64,000 bases of DNA from the NCBI GenBank assembly GCA_932182025.1, contig CAKNXK010000027.1:199965-263964 (forward strand), given 5' to 3'. Source of the DNA: an uncultured Candidatus Melainabacteria bacterium. Lineage in GTDB: Bacteria > Cyanobacteriota > Vampirovibrionia > Gastranaerophilales > Gastranaerophilaceae. This document shows, piece after piece, positions 51,489-58,480 of the stretch. Made by a program: the position numbers and the translations under genes. The notes under the pieces were generated by a model that had not been told where the DNA came from, did no database searches, and saw only the letters and a list, made by a program, of their open reading frames with translations. Numbering within the stretch: the first letter of the stretch is position 1; each line of letters opens with the position of its first letter.

Positions 51489-52763
51489 TTATTTTGTATT
51501 TTCTTTTTGCAAAACTCCGTATTTAATTTTATAGCTTGAATCAAAATGCTTGGAAGTATATGTTTTAGGTGCATAACAATAATCTTTGAATAAATTTTTC
51601 TTATGAGAGTTATATGTTTCTTTATCTAATTTTGCATTTTCAAAATTAACATTTTCAAGTTCGCAGTTTTCAAATTCAATATTACTAAGAAAACAATTTT
51701 CAAAGTTGATATTTTTAAATTTACAATTACAGAATTTTATATTACCAAATGAAGCATTATTTAACTTTGTATCAATAAAAGAAAGAGCATACATTTTTGT
51801 TTTTTTATTATCAATGTCAATGTTATAAATGCTTGTCCCTGTTAGTGATGTGTTATCAAAATTTGTTAAATTCATGTTGCAGCTACTGAAATATGTGTTT
51901 GTAAGCTGCGCTTTCGAAAAATTTGCTCTGGACATACAGCAGTTTTGAAAATTTCCAAAATCAATGTGTGAATTTGTAAAATTAGTTGTAATACATTCAA
52001 CTCCATTTAATTTTATGTTATCTAAATTGGTATTTTTTAAGTTTTTATTATTAAGTTCAATAGCATTATAATATTCTGTTTCAATTCCTTCTTCCGGCCA
52101 CATTTTTTCTATAATTGAATGACATTGTGTATTATTATTTATTATATTTAAGGCATTAATGCAGTTTTTTGAAATAATGTCTCTGTCATTAGAATTAACA
52201 TTTTCAGCCAGAATTAATGTAGTAATAAGGGTTTCAATTGTTTCAAAAATATATGGACAATTATTTCTTAGCCAATTATAGTATTGTTCTTTGCTTATAA
52301 ATCTGTCATAAATGGGTTCGTTGATTGTTGAAAATATTGGTAAAGAATTTATTGAGCTTATTTTAAGCGACATATTATCAGCAGAAAGGTTTTTTATTAT
52401 TTCAATAAACTGTTTATCTTTACGTATTATTTTTTGTTGCTTTTTGTCTTCCAAAAATTTATCATATCCTTGCCATAAGGTGACAAGTGCCAAAAAAGGT
52501 GTAAATATACTTGCAAAAGATTTTAAAGCTTCTATGTTGGCATTAAGCAGAATATTGTTATAGTATTCCAGATTTGTAATCTTAGACAACGATAAGCTTA
52601 ATGGTAGCAATGAAAAATTTTGTAATTTTAAAATTATTGTAAATATATTCAGAGTTAAAAATAGAATATATAATAAAGATAAAATTAATATTATATAAAA
52701 GAAAACTTTAAAAACTTCTTTTATATTAAATTCAATTTTCTTCTCTGCTAATTTTCTAATCAT
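51489..52763 (-). CDS. Membrane protein with pentapeptide repeats
   Basis: A 424-residue protein with two N-terminal membrane spans (about residues 18-48 and 80-98), a charged cytosolic stretch, and a C-terminal run of about 25 pentapeptide repeats (pattern A/N-x-L/F-x-x, as in LKNTNLDNIKLNG and FENCELENVNFENAKL). Such repeats form a right-handed beta helix. The gene is very AT-rich, even for this window, suggesting transfer. It sits directly downstream of tRNA-Lys, a common landing site. Function is unknown. Confidence 0.85.
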   Translation of the reverse strand: MIRKLAEKKIEFNIKEVFKVFFYIILILSLLYILFLTLNIFTIILKLQNFSLLPLSLSLSKITNLEYYNNILLNANIEALKSFASIFTPFLALVTLWQGYDKFLEDKKQQKIIRKDKQFIEIIKNLSADNMSLKISSINSLPIFSTINEPIYDRFISKEQYYNWLRNNCPYIFETIETLITTLILAENVNSNDRDIISKNCINALNIINNNTQCHSIIEKMWPEEGIETEYYNAIELNNKNLKNTNLDNIKLNGVECITTNFTNSHIDFGNFQNCCMSRANFSKAQLTNTYFSSCNMNLTNFDNTSLTGTSIYNIDIDNKKTKMYALSFIDTKLNNASFGNIKFCNCKFKNINFENCFLSNIEFENCELENVNFENAKLDKETYNSHKKNLFKDYCYAPKTYTSKHFDSSYKIKYGVLQKENTK

Positions 52764-52785
52764 AACTCCACTTTCTTTTTAATTT

Positions 52786-52817
52786 AAAAGACAGGATAAA
52801 TTTTTATCCTGTCTTTT
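52786..52817 (-). terminator. tRNA-Lys terminator
   Basis: AAAAGACAGGATAAA and ATCCTGTCTTTT arms form a stem; it separates tRNA-Lys from the pentapeptide-repeat gene. Confidence 0.85.
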
Positions 52818-52821
52818 AATT

Positions 52822-52894
52822 TGGGTGTGCCGGGACTCGAACCCGGGACCAATTGATTAAGAGTCAACTGCGCTACCAACTGCGCCACGCACCC
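52822..52894 (-). tRNA. tRNA-Lys (anticodon CTT)
   Basis: Read on the minus strand, GGGTGCG pairs with CACACCC (one mismatch), followed by discriminator A. The D-arm is GCGC/GCGC, the anticodon loop is CTCTTAA (CUU), and the T-arm is CCGGGTTCGAGTCCCGG. CCA is not encoded, unlike in tRNA-Pro. Confidence 0.94.
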
Positions 52895-52980
52895 ATATTT
52901 ATTTAATTATCACTCGCTCCGTTGACTATGTCAACTGCTACCTCTCAAAAAATCCTCAATGGTTCAGATTTTTTTCGGCA

Positions 52981-53006
52981 GAGTCAACTGCGCCACGCAC
53001 CCATAT
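52981..53006 (-). pseudogene. Partial tRNA-Lys copy with internal deletion
   Basis: The 5' part of tRNA-Lys recurs about 90 bp away, with CTACCAACTGCG removed between two CAACTGCG repeats. Only the acceptor 5' arm, a shortened D-arm and GTTGACTC remain, so it cannot make a tRNA. Confidence 0.8.
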
Positions 53007-53081
53007 CTACAAGAAAACTTTATCATAAAAAACTTTTTTTAACAACTATCAAAAATATTTTTTTCAGGGTTTAATATTGAT

Positions 53082-53423
53082 ATGAATATTTCGAAAATCC
53101 AAACAACAACTCCCAATTTTAGAAACGAACAACCTAAAAAACGCGAGTTTATAGATAAATTCTCTGATGCGGTAACAAATCCGCGTGATGTGAACGATTG
53201 TGTTGCTGTTCCACGAGGGATTTTTAAAGCGTATTTATTTATAATGGGCGGCTTTGCATTAATCGGTATTGGCGGAGCTTTGCCGCAAAAAATGAAAGCT
53301 GCTAAAAGCGCACTTAATATTTCAGGAAATGTTTTAAACTTTATAAGCGCAATTTATTTTGCTAAACCTTTTGTTGTAAAAAGTTTAAACCCAACCGTTA
53401 AAAGAGAAGATGTTAATACTTAA
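53082..53423 (+). CDS. Small membrane protein with N-terminal PNFRN motif
   Basis: A 113-residue protein. It begins NISKIQTTTPNFRNEQPKKREF, like other PxFK-type starts in the window. A hydrophobic span lies at about residues 48-68 (FKAYLFIMGGFALIGIGGAL) and a weaker one at about 80-98. No known family is recognised. It overlaps the next gene convergently by 4 nt. Confidence 0.6.
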   Translation: MNISKIQTTTPNFRNEQPKKREFIDKFSDAVTNPRDVNDCVAVPRGIFKAYLFIMGGFALIGIGGALPQKMKAAKSALNISGNVLNFISAIYFAKPFVVKSLNPTVKREDVNT

Positions 53424-53752
53424 GCAGCGCTTTCTGCTGATGCTGCAATTCCTTCCATAATTGTGTAGAAATCTTCTTCCGGTAAAGTAGACATTGTTTT
53501 CATCGCATAAGACAGAAGACTTACTTTGTCATACCATCTTCTTGAATTTGATAATTTATATAATCCTAAAACGCGGTCAATACCAAGGCTTACGCTTGGT
53601 TCTTCATCTTCTTCATGCAATTCTTTTATTTGTTTAACAACTGTTGTTAAATCTTTAGATAAAGCTCTTCTTTGATTTTCATCCATATCTTTAAGAATGC
53701 TTAAAGCTCTTTGTGTATGCTCATTAGAATCGTACCAACGTCTGTCGTACAT
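53420..53752 (-). CDS. Hypothetical helical protein with RRWYD repeats
   Basis: A 110-residue acidic helical protein. RRWYD occurs twice (residues 4-8 and about 71-75), suggesting an internal duplication of about 67 residues. There is no signal or membrane span. Downstream of the pyrH-frr-cdsA-rnc run, with a 70-nt gap. Confidence 0.55.
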   Translation of the reverse strand: MYDRRWYDSNEHTQRALSILKDMDENQRRALSKDLTTVVKQIKELHEEDEEPSVSLGIDRVLGLYKLSNSRRWYDKVSLLSYAMKTMSTLPEEDFYTIMEGIAASAESAA

Positions 53753-53822
53753 AAATTAAAATCTCCCCGAGATAACGATAATTTCCTCTACAACATTGAT
53801 TATATTAAATTATTAAGAGTTT

Positions 53823-54512
53823 TCAATCATCTGTTTGGTTGATTGCACCCAGTTTCAAACACGCTTCATAAGCACAATTTTGCTGTGCTTCTTTCTTTGA
53901 TTTTCCTTTGGCTGTTGCTATAACTTTTCCTTGCCAGATTACTTCGACTTCAAACTCCGGTTTATGAGCAGGGCCATGCACAGCAACTGTATTGTATTCA
54001 GGTAAAGTCTTGTCTATGCTTTGAGTATATTGCTGCAAAATGTCTTTGGCGTTGTATTTTTCAAAATGTGCATCAACATCTTCAGCATAAGGTATTAAAT
54101 AATTCCCAATAAAAGCTTCTATTTCTTTGCTTTTTCCGTTTAAATAATATGCACCCAAAAGAGCTTCTAATGAGCAAGCAAGGTTTGATTCCCGTTTTCT
54201 GCCGCCTTGTTTTTCTTCGGCAGGTCCGAGTTTAATTAATTTATCTATTCCAATCTCAAATGCTATTTTAGAAAGAATTGCATCCGACACGAGAATTGAA
54301 CGGATTTTTGACAAATCGCCTTCCGGATAGTCAGGATATTTTTCAAAAAGAAGTTTTGACGAAAACAGTTTTAAAACTGAATCGCCAAAAAATTCTAATC
54401 TTTCATAACTTAATAAAGGTTCTAGGTTGTTTTCTTTGGTAAAAGAAGGGTGTGTAAGCGCTAGTTCTACTAGTTCTTCGTTTTCTACTTCACCAAAAAT
54501 TTTAGCTAACAT
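53823..54512 (-). CDS. rnc: Ribonuclease III with one catalytic Asp replaced
   Basis: A 229-residue double-strand-specific RNase: an endonuclease domain with the signature YERLEFFGDSVLKL and a C-terminal dsRNA-binding domain (about residues 155-225). Glu, Glu and Asp of the first motif are intact. The second motif, usually ADxxEA, reads ACSLEA: the Asp equivalent to E. coli D114 is Cys while the Glu (E117) remains. Activity may be altered. It follows cdsA by 12 nt. Confidence 0.93.
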   Translation of the reverse strand: MLAKIFGEVENEELVELALTHPSFTKENNLEPLLSYERLEFFGDSVLKLFSSKLLFEKYPDYPEGDLSKIRSILVSDAILSKIAFEIGIDKLIKLGPAEEKQGGRKRESNLACSLEALLGAYYLNGKSKEIEAFIGNYLIPYAEDVDAHFEKYNAKDILQQYTQSIDKTLPEYNTVAVHGPAHKPEFEVEVIWQGKVIATAKGKSKKEAQQNCAYEACLKLGAINQTDD

Positions 54513-54524
54513 TTACATTTACCT

Positions 54525-55316
54525 CTAAAATAAACCTCTAAAGTATTCAAGGTAATAGTAAACAACAGGAATTGTTAAAATATAGCTGTCTGTTCTATCC
54601 AAGAATCCGCCATGCCCCGGCAAAACATTACTTGAGTCTTTCACTCCTGCATCGCGCTTAATCATTGATTCGCATAAATCGCCAATTTGTGCAAAAGCAG
54701 CAATCAATAAACCAAGAATTAAAATATGATACCAAGGAAGTCCAATAGGTAAACCAATTGCAATTGTAAATACCATACACATTGCTGTCCCGCCAATAGC
54801 ACCTTCTATTGTTTTATTTGGGCTGATTACAGCCGCAAGTTTGTGTTTGCCGTATCTGCTTCCAAAAACATAGCAAAAAGTGTCTGTTACAAGCACACCA
54901 AAGAATAGGAGCACTGTGTAGCCTAAACCTTCCGGTAAGTTTCTTAAAAACAACAAGTGTAGTGGAAACCAACCGCAATATAAAAATCCAAAAACAGTTG
55001 TAGCAACATTTGCGATATAAGGCTGTCTGCCGCGGAATAAAACCCACATTAAAGCCATCATTGCAGACAACGTAAATGCAAGCGGGATTAAGTCAAACTT
55101 GTTAAAGTACGCTAAGCCTGCAAAAATTAAGCTTGAGGCAAGAATAATTTTTAAGCTTGGGAAAAAACCTTTGTGTCTTAAAATAATTGTATATTCTTTA
55201 GAAGCGTAAAATACAACTATTGAAACCAAAAGAGCAAGCCATATTCCACCTTGCATAATTGCAAACAATGATGTAAGTCCAATAACAAGCCCTGTCGCTA
55301 ATCTTTTTGAATCCAT
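54525..55316 (-). CDS. cdsA: Phosphatidate cytidylyltransferase
   Basis: A 263-residue membrane enzyme making CDP-diacylglycerol from phosphatidate and CTP. It has about seven or eight hydrophobic spans and the C-terminal signature SMIKRDAGVKDSSNVLPGHG plus DRTDS. Its start overlaps the frr stop. The pyrH-frr-cdsA order is widely conserved in bacteria. Confidence 0.95.
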   Translation of the reverse strand: MDSKRLATGLVIGLTSLFAIMQGGIWLALLVSIVVFYASKEYTIILRHKGFFPSLKIILASSLIFAGLAYFNKFDLIPLAFTLSAMMALMWVLFRGRQPYIANVATTVFGFLYCGWFPLHLLFLRNLPEGLGYTVLLFFGVLVTDTFCYVFGSRYGKHKLAAVISPNKTIEGAIGGTAMCMVFTIAIGLPIGLPWYHILILGLLIAAFAQIGDLCESMIKRDAGVKDSSNVLPGHGGFLDRTDSYILTIPVVYYYLEYFRGLF

Positions 55317-55882
55317 TATACGGTAAGAACCTCTTTTTCTTTTTCTGAAACAAGTGAATCAATGATACCAACATATTTGTCGGTTAATTTTTGAATTTTG
55401 TCCTGAGTATCTTTTACCATATCTTCTGGAAGATTTTCTTCTTTTTCAACTTTTTTCAAATCATCAACCATATCACGGCGAACATTTCTTACCGCAATTT
55501 TAGCATCTTCACCATATTTTTTAACATCTTTAGCAGTTTCTCTTCTTCTTTCTTCTGTAAGAGGAGGGAAGTTAAGTCTGATGCAAGTTCCATCATTGTT
55601 TGGAGCAACACCAAGCTCAGCTTTAATAATTGCTTTTTCGATTTCTTTCATAATTGACTTGTCATAAGGAGTGATAACAAGGGTAGTACCTTCTGAAACA
55701 CTAACTTGTGACATTTGTCTTAATTGTGTTGGAACTCCATAATAATCAACAACAACTTTATCTAAAACAGCAGGATTTGCTCTGCCTGTACGAACAGACG
55801 CAAACTCTCTCTTCATTTGAGAGATAGCTTTTTCCATTTTTTCTTCTCCGAATAAAAAGATTTCTTCAAGAGCTTCTGACAT
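55316..55882 (-). CDS. frr: Ribosome recycling factor
   Basis: A 188-residue two-domain protein that splits post-termination ribosomes with EF-G. It has SVRTGRANPAVLDKV and the hinge region, then SVSEGTTLVITPYDKS, INFPPLTEERR-type residues (IRLNFPPLTEERR) and a C-terminal helix. AAGGAG is the ribosome-binding site. It sits 32 nt after pyrH. Confidence 0.97.
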   Translation of the reverse strand: MSEALEEIFLFGEEKMEKAISQMKREFASVRTGRANPAVLDKVVVDYYGVPTQLRQMSQVSVSEGTTLVITPYDKSIMKEIEKAIIKAELGVAPNNDGTCIRLNFPPLTEERRRETAKDVKKYGEDAKIAVRNVRRDMVDDLKKVEKEENLPEDMVKDTQDKIQKLTDKYVGIIDSLVSEKEKEVLTV

Positions 55883-55914
55883 AATTTTCTCCTTATATAT
55901 TTATTACTTTAAAC

Positions 55915-56634
55915 CTAGCTTATATATGTTCCTACAGCTTCGCCGTTCATAATTTTAACTAAGCTGCCTGATGCTTTAAAATCGAATACTGTAATAGGAA
56001 TGTTATTTTGTTTGCACAAGGCACAAGCTGAAGTATCCATAACTTTCAAATCTCTTTTAATGATTTCAGCATAAGAAATAACATCTATTTTCTTAGCATT
56101 TGGATTAATCTTAGGATCATCATCATAAACCCCATCAACACCGTTTTTCGCCATAAGCATAACTTCTGCGTTGATTTCAGAAGCGCGAAGAGCTGACGCG
56201 GTATCAGTTGTGAAGAACGGGTTTCCTGTTCCTGCTGCAAAAATAACAACTCTGCCTTTTTCGAGGTGTCTTATAGCTCTATGACGAACATAAGGTTCCG
56301 CAATCTGATTCATTGCAATTGCTGTCATAACACGACATTCAACTTCGATTTTTTTGAGTGCACATTGCAAAACAACAGCGTTCATAACAGTAGCAAGCAT
56401 TCCTACATAGTCACCTGAAGCTTGATCCATTCCAAGCTTTGCACTGTTTTTCATACCGCGGAAAATATTGCCGCCCCCGACAACAACTGCGATTTCGACT
56501 CCGCGTTCATAGATAGAACGGATTTCATCAGCAATCATTTCAACGGGTTTAGGGTCAATACCAAACTGTTGGTCTCCTAATAATGCTTCTCCGCTAATTT
56601 TTAATAACACACGTCTATATTTATTATCAGCCAT
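55915..56634 (-). CDS. pyrH: UMP kinase
   Basis: A 239-residue amino-acid-kinase-fold enzyme making UDP. It has RVLLKISGEALLG, VVVGGGNIFRG, AAGTGNPFFTTDTA and AKNGVDGVYDDDPK. I chose ATG 56634 with AGGAGAGG upstream; the long open stretch before it is unlikely to be translated. It is the first gene of pyrH-frr-cdsA-rnc. Confidence 0.97.
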   Translation of the reverse strand: MADNKYRRVLLKISGEALLGDQQFGIDPKPVEMIADEIRSIYERGVEIAVVVGGGNIFRGMKNSAKLGMDQASGDYVGMLATVMNAVVLQCALKKIEVECRVMTAIAMNQIAEPYVRHRAIRHLEKGRVVIFAAGTGNPFFTTDTASALRASEINAEVMLMAKNGVDGVYDDDPKINPNAKKIDVISYAEIIKRDLKVMDTSACALCKQNNIPITVFDFKASGSLVKIMNGEAVGTYIS

Positions 56635-56713
56635 TAGATTAACCTCTCCTTTTTTATATAGTAGTCGAAAAAGGGGCGATTGTAAAGTGCAATAGGGAAA
56701 TATCTCAAAAAGA

Positions 56714-56742
56714 TTGACAAAACAACAAATATCGTAAATAAT
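56714..56742 (+). promoter_or_regulatory. Promoter for a possible antisense RNA
   Basis: TTGACA, 17 bases, AATAAT on the plus strand. It points into the small-peptide gene read on the minus strand. No plus-strand gene with a ribosome-binding site follows. Confidence 0.45.
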
Positions 56743-56754
56743 ATAAATGCAGGG

Positions 56755-56785
56755 TGGACAATTAAGAACACTACTCTTAACTGTC
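56755..56785. terminator. Hairpin at the 3' side of the small-peptide gene
   Basis: GGACA-TTAAGA and TCTTAA-TGTCC arms form 11 pairs with one internal mismatch and a 7-nt loop, plus an outer AGGGT/ACCCT on the minus strand. There is no T-tract, so it may be a stabiliser or the 5' end of the antisense RNA. Confidence 0.5.
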
Positions 56786-56796
56786 CTCTTCATACC

Positions 56797-56874
56797 CTAC
56801 AATTTGATTAAATTTATTAATGCTATTACTGCTAACGAGAATGCTAGTAATAGCATTATTAATTTGTCAATCAT
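56797..56874 (-). CDS. 25-residue hydrophobic peptide, type I toxin-like
   Basis: Reads MIDKLIMLLLAFSLAVIALI followed by NLIKL, one membrane-spanning segment with a charged end on each side. Shine-Dalgarno AAGGAGGT stands eight bases before the ATG, the best in this region. The start is 72 nt downstream of the XRE regulator's stop on the same strand, and a plus-strand promoter (56714) would transcribe across it. Small hydrophobic peptides of this form act as type I toxins, signalling peptides or membrane-protein partners. Nothing in the sequence fixes which. Confidence 0.55.
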   Translation of the reverse strand: MIDKLIMLLLAFSLAVIALINLIKL

Positions 56875-56946
56875 AGTAACTACCTCCTTTCTTCGTCAAA
56901 TTTCTTCACTAATTTTGTGGCGAAGAGGAAGTAATTAAGGTATTAC

Positions 56947-57276
56947 TTAACCCTGCAATTCTTCAATTGCACGAAAAATCTTATAAATACTATATTTTTG
57001 TTTAAGTGAAAATTTTTGATAAACATCCATAACCATTTTATCGAGTTCTTTTTCATCACTAAAATGTTCATATTCAAAAATTTCATTTGGACTAACTTCT
57101 AAACCTTGTATAATTTTATACAATGATTGCAAAGTCGGAATTGTTTTACCGGTTTCAAATCTGCTATAATTAGGTGTATCAATTCCTGTTTTCTCAGAAA
57201 CTTCATCTTGAGTCAGTCGCTTAGATGCTCGTATTTCTTTTAATCTTTTTGCAAATTTTTCTTTATCGTAATCCAT
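56947..57276 (-). CDS. XRE-family regulator upstream of the hydrophobic peptide
   Basis: A 109-residue protein: a helix-turn-helix at residues 9-62 (LKEIRASKRLTQDEVSEKTG...YSRFETGKTIP) and a helical C-terminal tail (residues 70-109). TATACT lies three bases before the ATG, a leaderless-type arrangement. A perfect 20-bp palindrome (57341-57360) stands in the divergent gap and may be its operator. Confidence 0.88.
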   Translation of the reverse strand: MDYDKEKFAKRLKEIRASKRLTQDEVSEKTGIDTPNYSRFETGKTIPTLQSLYKIIQGLEVSPNEIFEYEHFSDEKELDKMVMDVYQKFSLKQKYSIYKIFRAIEELQG

Positions 57277-57340
57277 ACTAGTATAATAAACTTTTGAGAA
57301 AATAATTTTAATGACTACATAAGCAATTTATTAGCCAATA

Positions 57341-57360
57341 TATTATCTAATTAGATAATA
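57341..57360. promoter_or_regulatory. Perfect 20-bp palindrome, candidate operator
   Basis: TATTATCTAA and its exact inverse TTAGATAATA, between the XRE gene and the secreted-protein gene. It lies upstream of the TTGACA promoter at 57431. Confidence 0.45.
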
Positions 57361-57430
57361 GTAGTTGTTTTTTTAAGCTATTTTAAAAAGTAAACTTATC
57401 ATTATAAACATATTTTTTTGAATATTTTTA

Positions 57431-57459
57431 TTGACAAAAATAGCAATTTTGGTTGTACT
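57431..57459 (+). promoter_or_regulatory. Promoter of the small secreted-protein gene
   Basis: TTGACA, 17 bases, TGTACT, about 48 bases before the ATG. Confidence 0.45.
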
Positions 57460-57506
57460 ATTAAACAAAATATATTTTATAAAATTATTAATATATACAA
57501 GAAAGG

Positions 57507-57842
57507 ATGTCCAAGAAAAAATTATTTGCAATCATATCACTTATAGCGTTACTTACCCCTGTATATGCAGAAAAATTATTTGATTTAGAGTGGGAAGAGT
57601 TTGCGCCAAATAATTTCAAAAACGTAAAAGTTGATGGTTTTCATTTGACAGCAGAAGGCAGATATTGGGCTAACAGAAGAGCTATGTTTGAAAAACGCGT
57701 TGCTAAATGTAATAGTTTATCAGATACTTCTCAAGATGCTTGTTTAAAAGAACTAAGAGCTATTGAAATAAATGCCAATAAAATGCATGAAGAAAGAACA
57801 ACTTCCAGAGCAATAAATTCTCTGCTCTATTCTTCTTTTTAA
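57507..57842 (+). CDS. Small secreted hypothetical protein
   Basis: A 111-residue protein with a signal peptide (SKKKLFAIISLIALLTPVYA). The mature part begins EKLFDLEWEEFAP and has two Cys (CNSLSDTSQDAC) that could pair. The middle is rich in Arg and aromatic residues (RYWANRRAMFEKR). No family is recognised. AAAGG directly abuts the ATG, an unusually tight ribosome-binding site. pgeF follows after 14 nt with its own TATAAT. Confidence 0.65.
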   Translation: MSKKKLFAIISLIALLTPVYAEKLFDLEWEEFAPNNFKNVKVDGFHLTAEGRYWANRRAMFEKRVAKCNSLSDTSQDACLKELRAIEINANKMHEERTTSRAINSLLYSSF

Positions 57843-57856
57843 CGTATAATAAAACT

Positions 57857-58480
57857 ATGTTTTATTTTGAAAACGATATTTTAAAAAGTGATTTTTTAGA
57901 AGGTGTTGAGCATTTTTTTACAACACGAAATTTTAAAGAAAGCTTGGAGTGTATAATGCCTGAGCAAACCCACTCTGACCATGTCGAATTTGTTGATGAA
58001 AGAACTCAATATCCTGATACAGACGGATTAATTATTACCAAATCTCATCAAAAAATACGTTTAAAATTCGCTGACTGCACTCCGCTGATTTTTTATAACC
58101 ATAAAACAAATATTGGGGCTGTTGCTCACGCCGGCTGGCGCGGAACCGCTCAAAAAATCGGCGTCAAAACTCTTCAAAAAATGGGCGGAAACCCTCAGGA
58201 TACAATTGTTGTAATAGGTCCTGCTATCGGTCTTTGCTGTTATGAGGTTTCAGAAGACGTAAAAAATAAATTATTACAAACAGTCAATAACACAACAGGT
58301 TTGTATAATAACAATAATGTTGATTTAAAATCCATAAATGCTCGTCAACTCCAAGAAATCGGAGTTGAAAAAATCGACATCTGTCCTTATTGCACAAGTT
58401 GTAATAACGACTTATTCTACTCTTACAGAAAAGAAAACGGTACTATGCAACGGCATTTTGCTGTTCTTCAGCTGCCTTAG
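57857..58480 (+). CDS. pgeF: Peptidoglycan editing factor PgeF (laccase-domain, YfiH family)
   Basis: A 207-residue protein with the family's metal/purine-site motifs: KFADCTPLIFY, VAHAGWRGT, IGPAIGLCCYEV and CPYCTSCNNDLFYSYR. Members remove misincorporated residues from peptidoglycan precursors or act on purine nucleosides. TATAAT (57845-57850) ends six bases before the ATG, so it is probably leaderless. Its 3' end overlaps the convergent PQFKG protein gene by 38 nt. Confidence 0.9.
   Translation: MFYFENDILKSDFLEGVEHFFTTRNFKESLECIMPEQTHSDHVEFVDERTQYPDTDGLIITKSHQKIRLKFADCTPLIFYNHKTNIGAVAHAGWRGTAQKIGVKTLQKMGGNPQDTIVVIGPAIGLCCYEVSEDVKNKLLQTVNNTTGLYNNNNVDLKSINARQLQEIGVEKIDICPYCTSCNNDLFYSYRKENGTMQRHFAVLQLP

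Noticed and set aside
56747..56938. 63-codon plus-strand frame downstream of the 56714 promoter
   Set aside because: It has no Shine-Dalgarno and lies opposite the better-supported 25-codon frame; an antisense RNA explains the promoter more simply.
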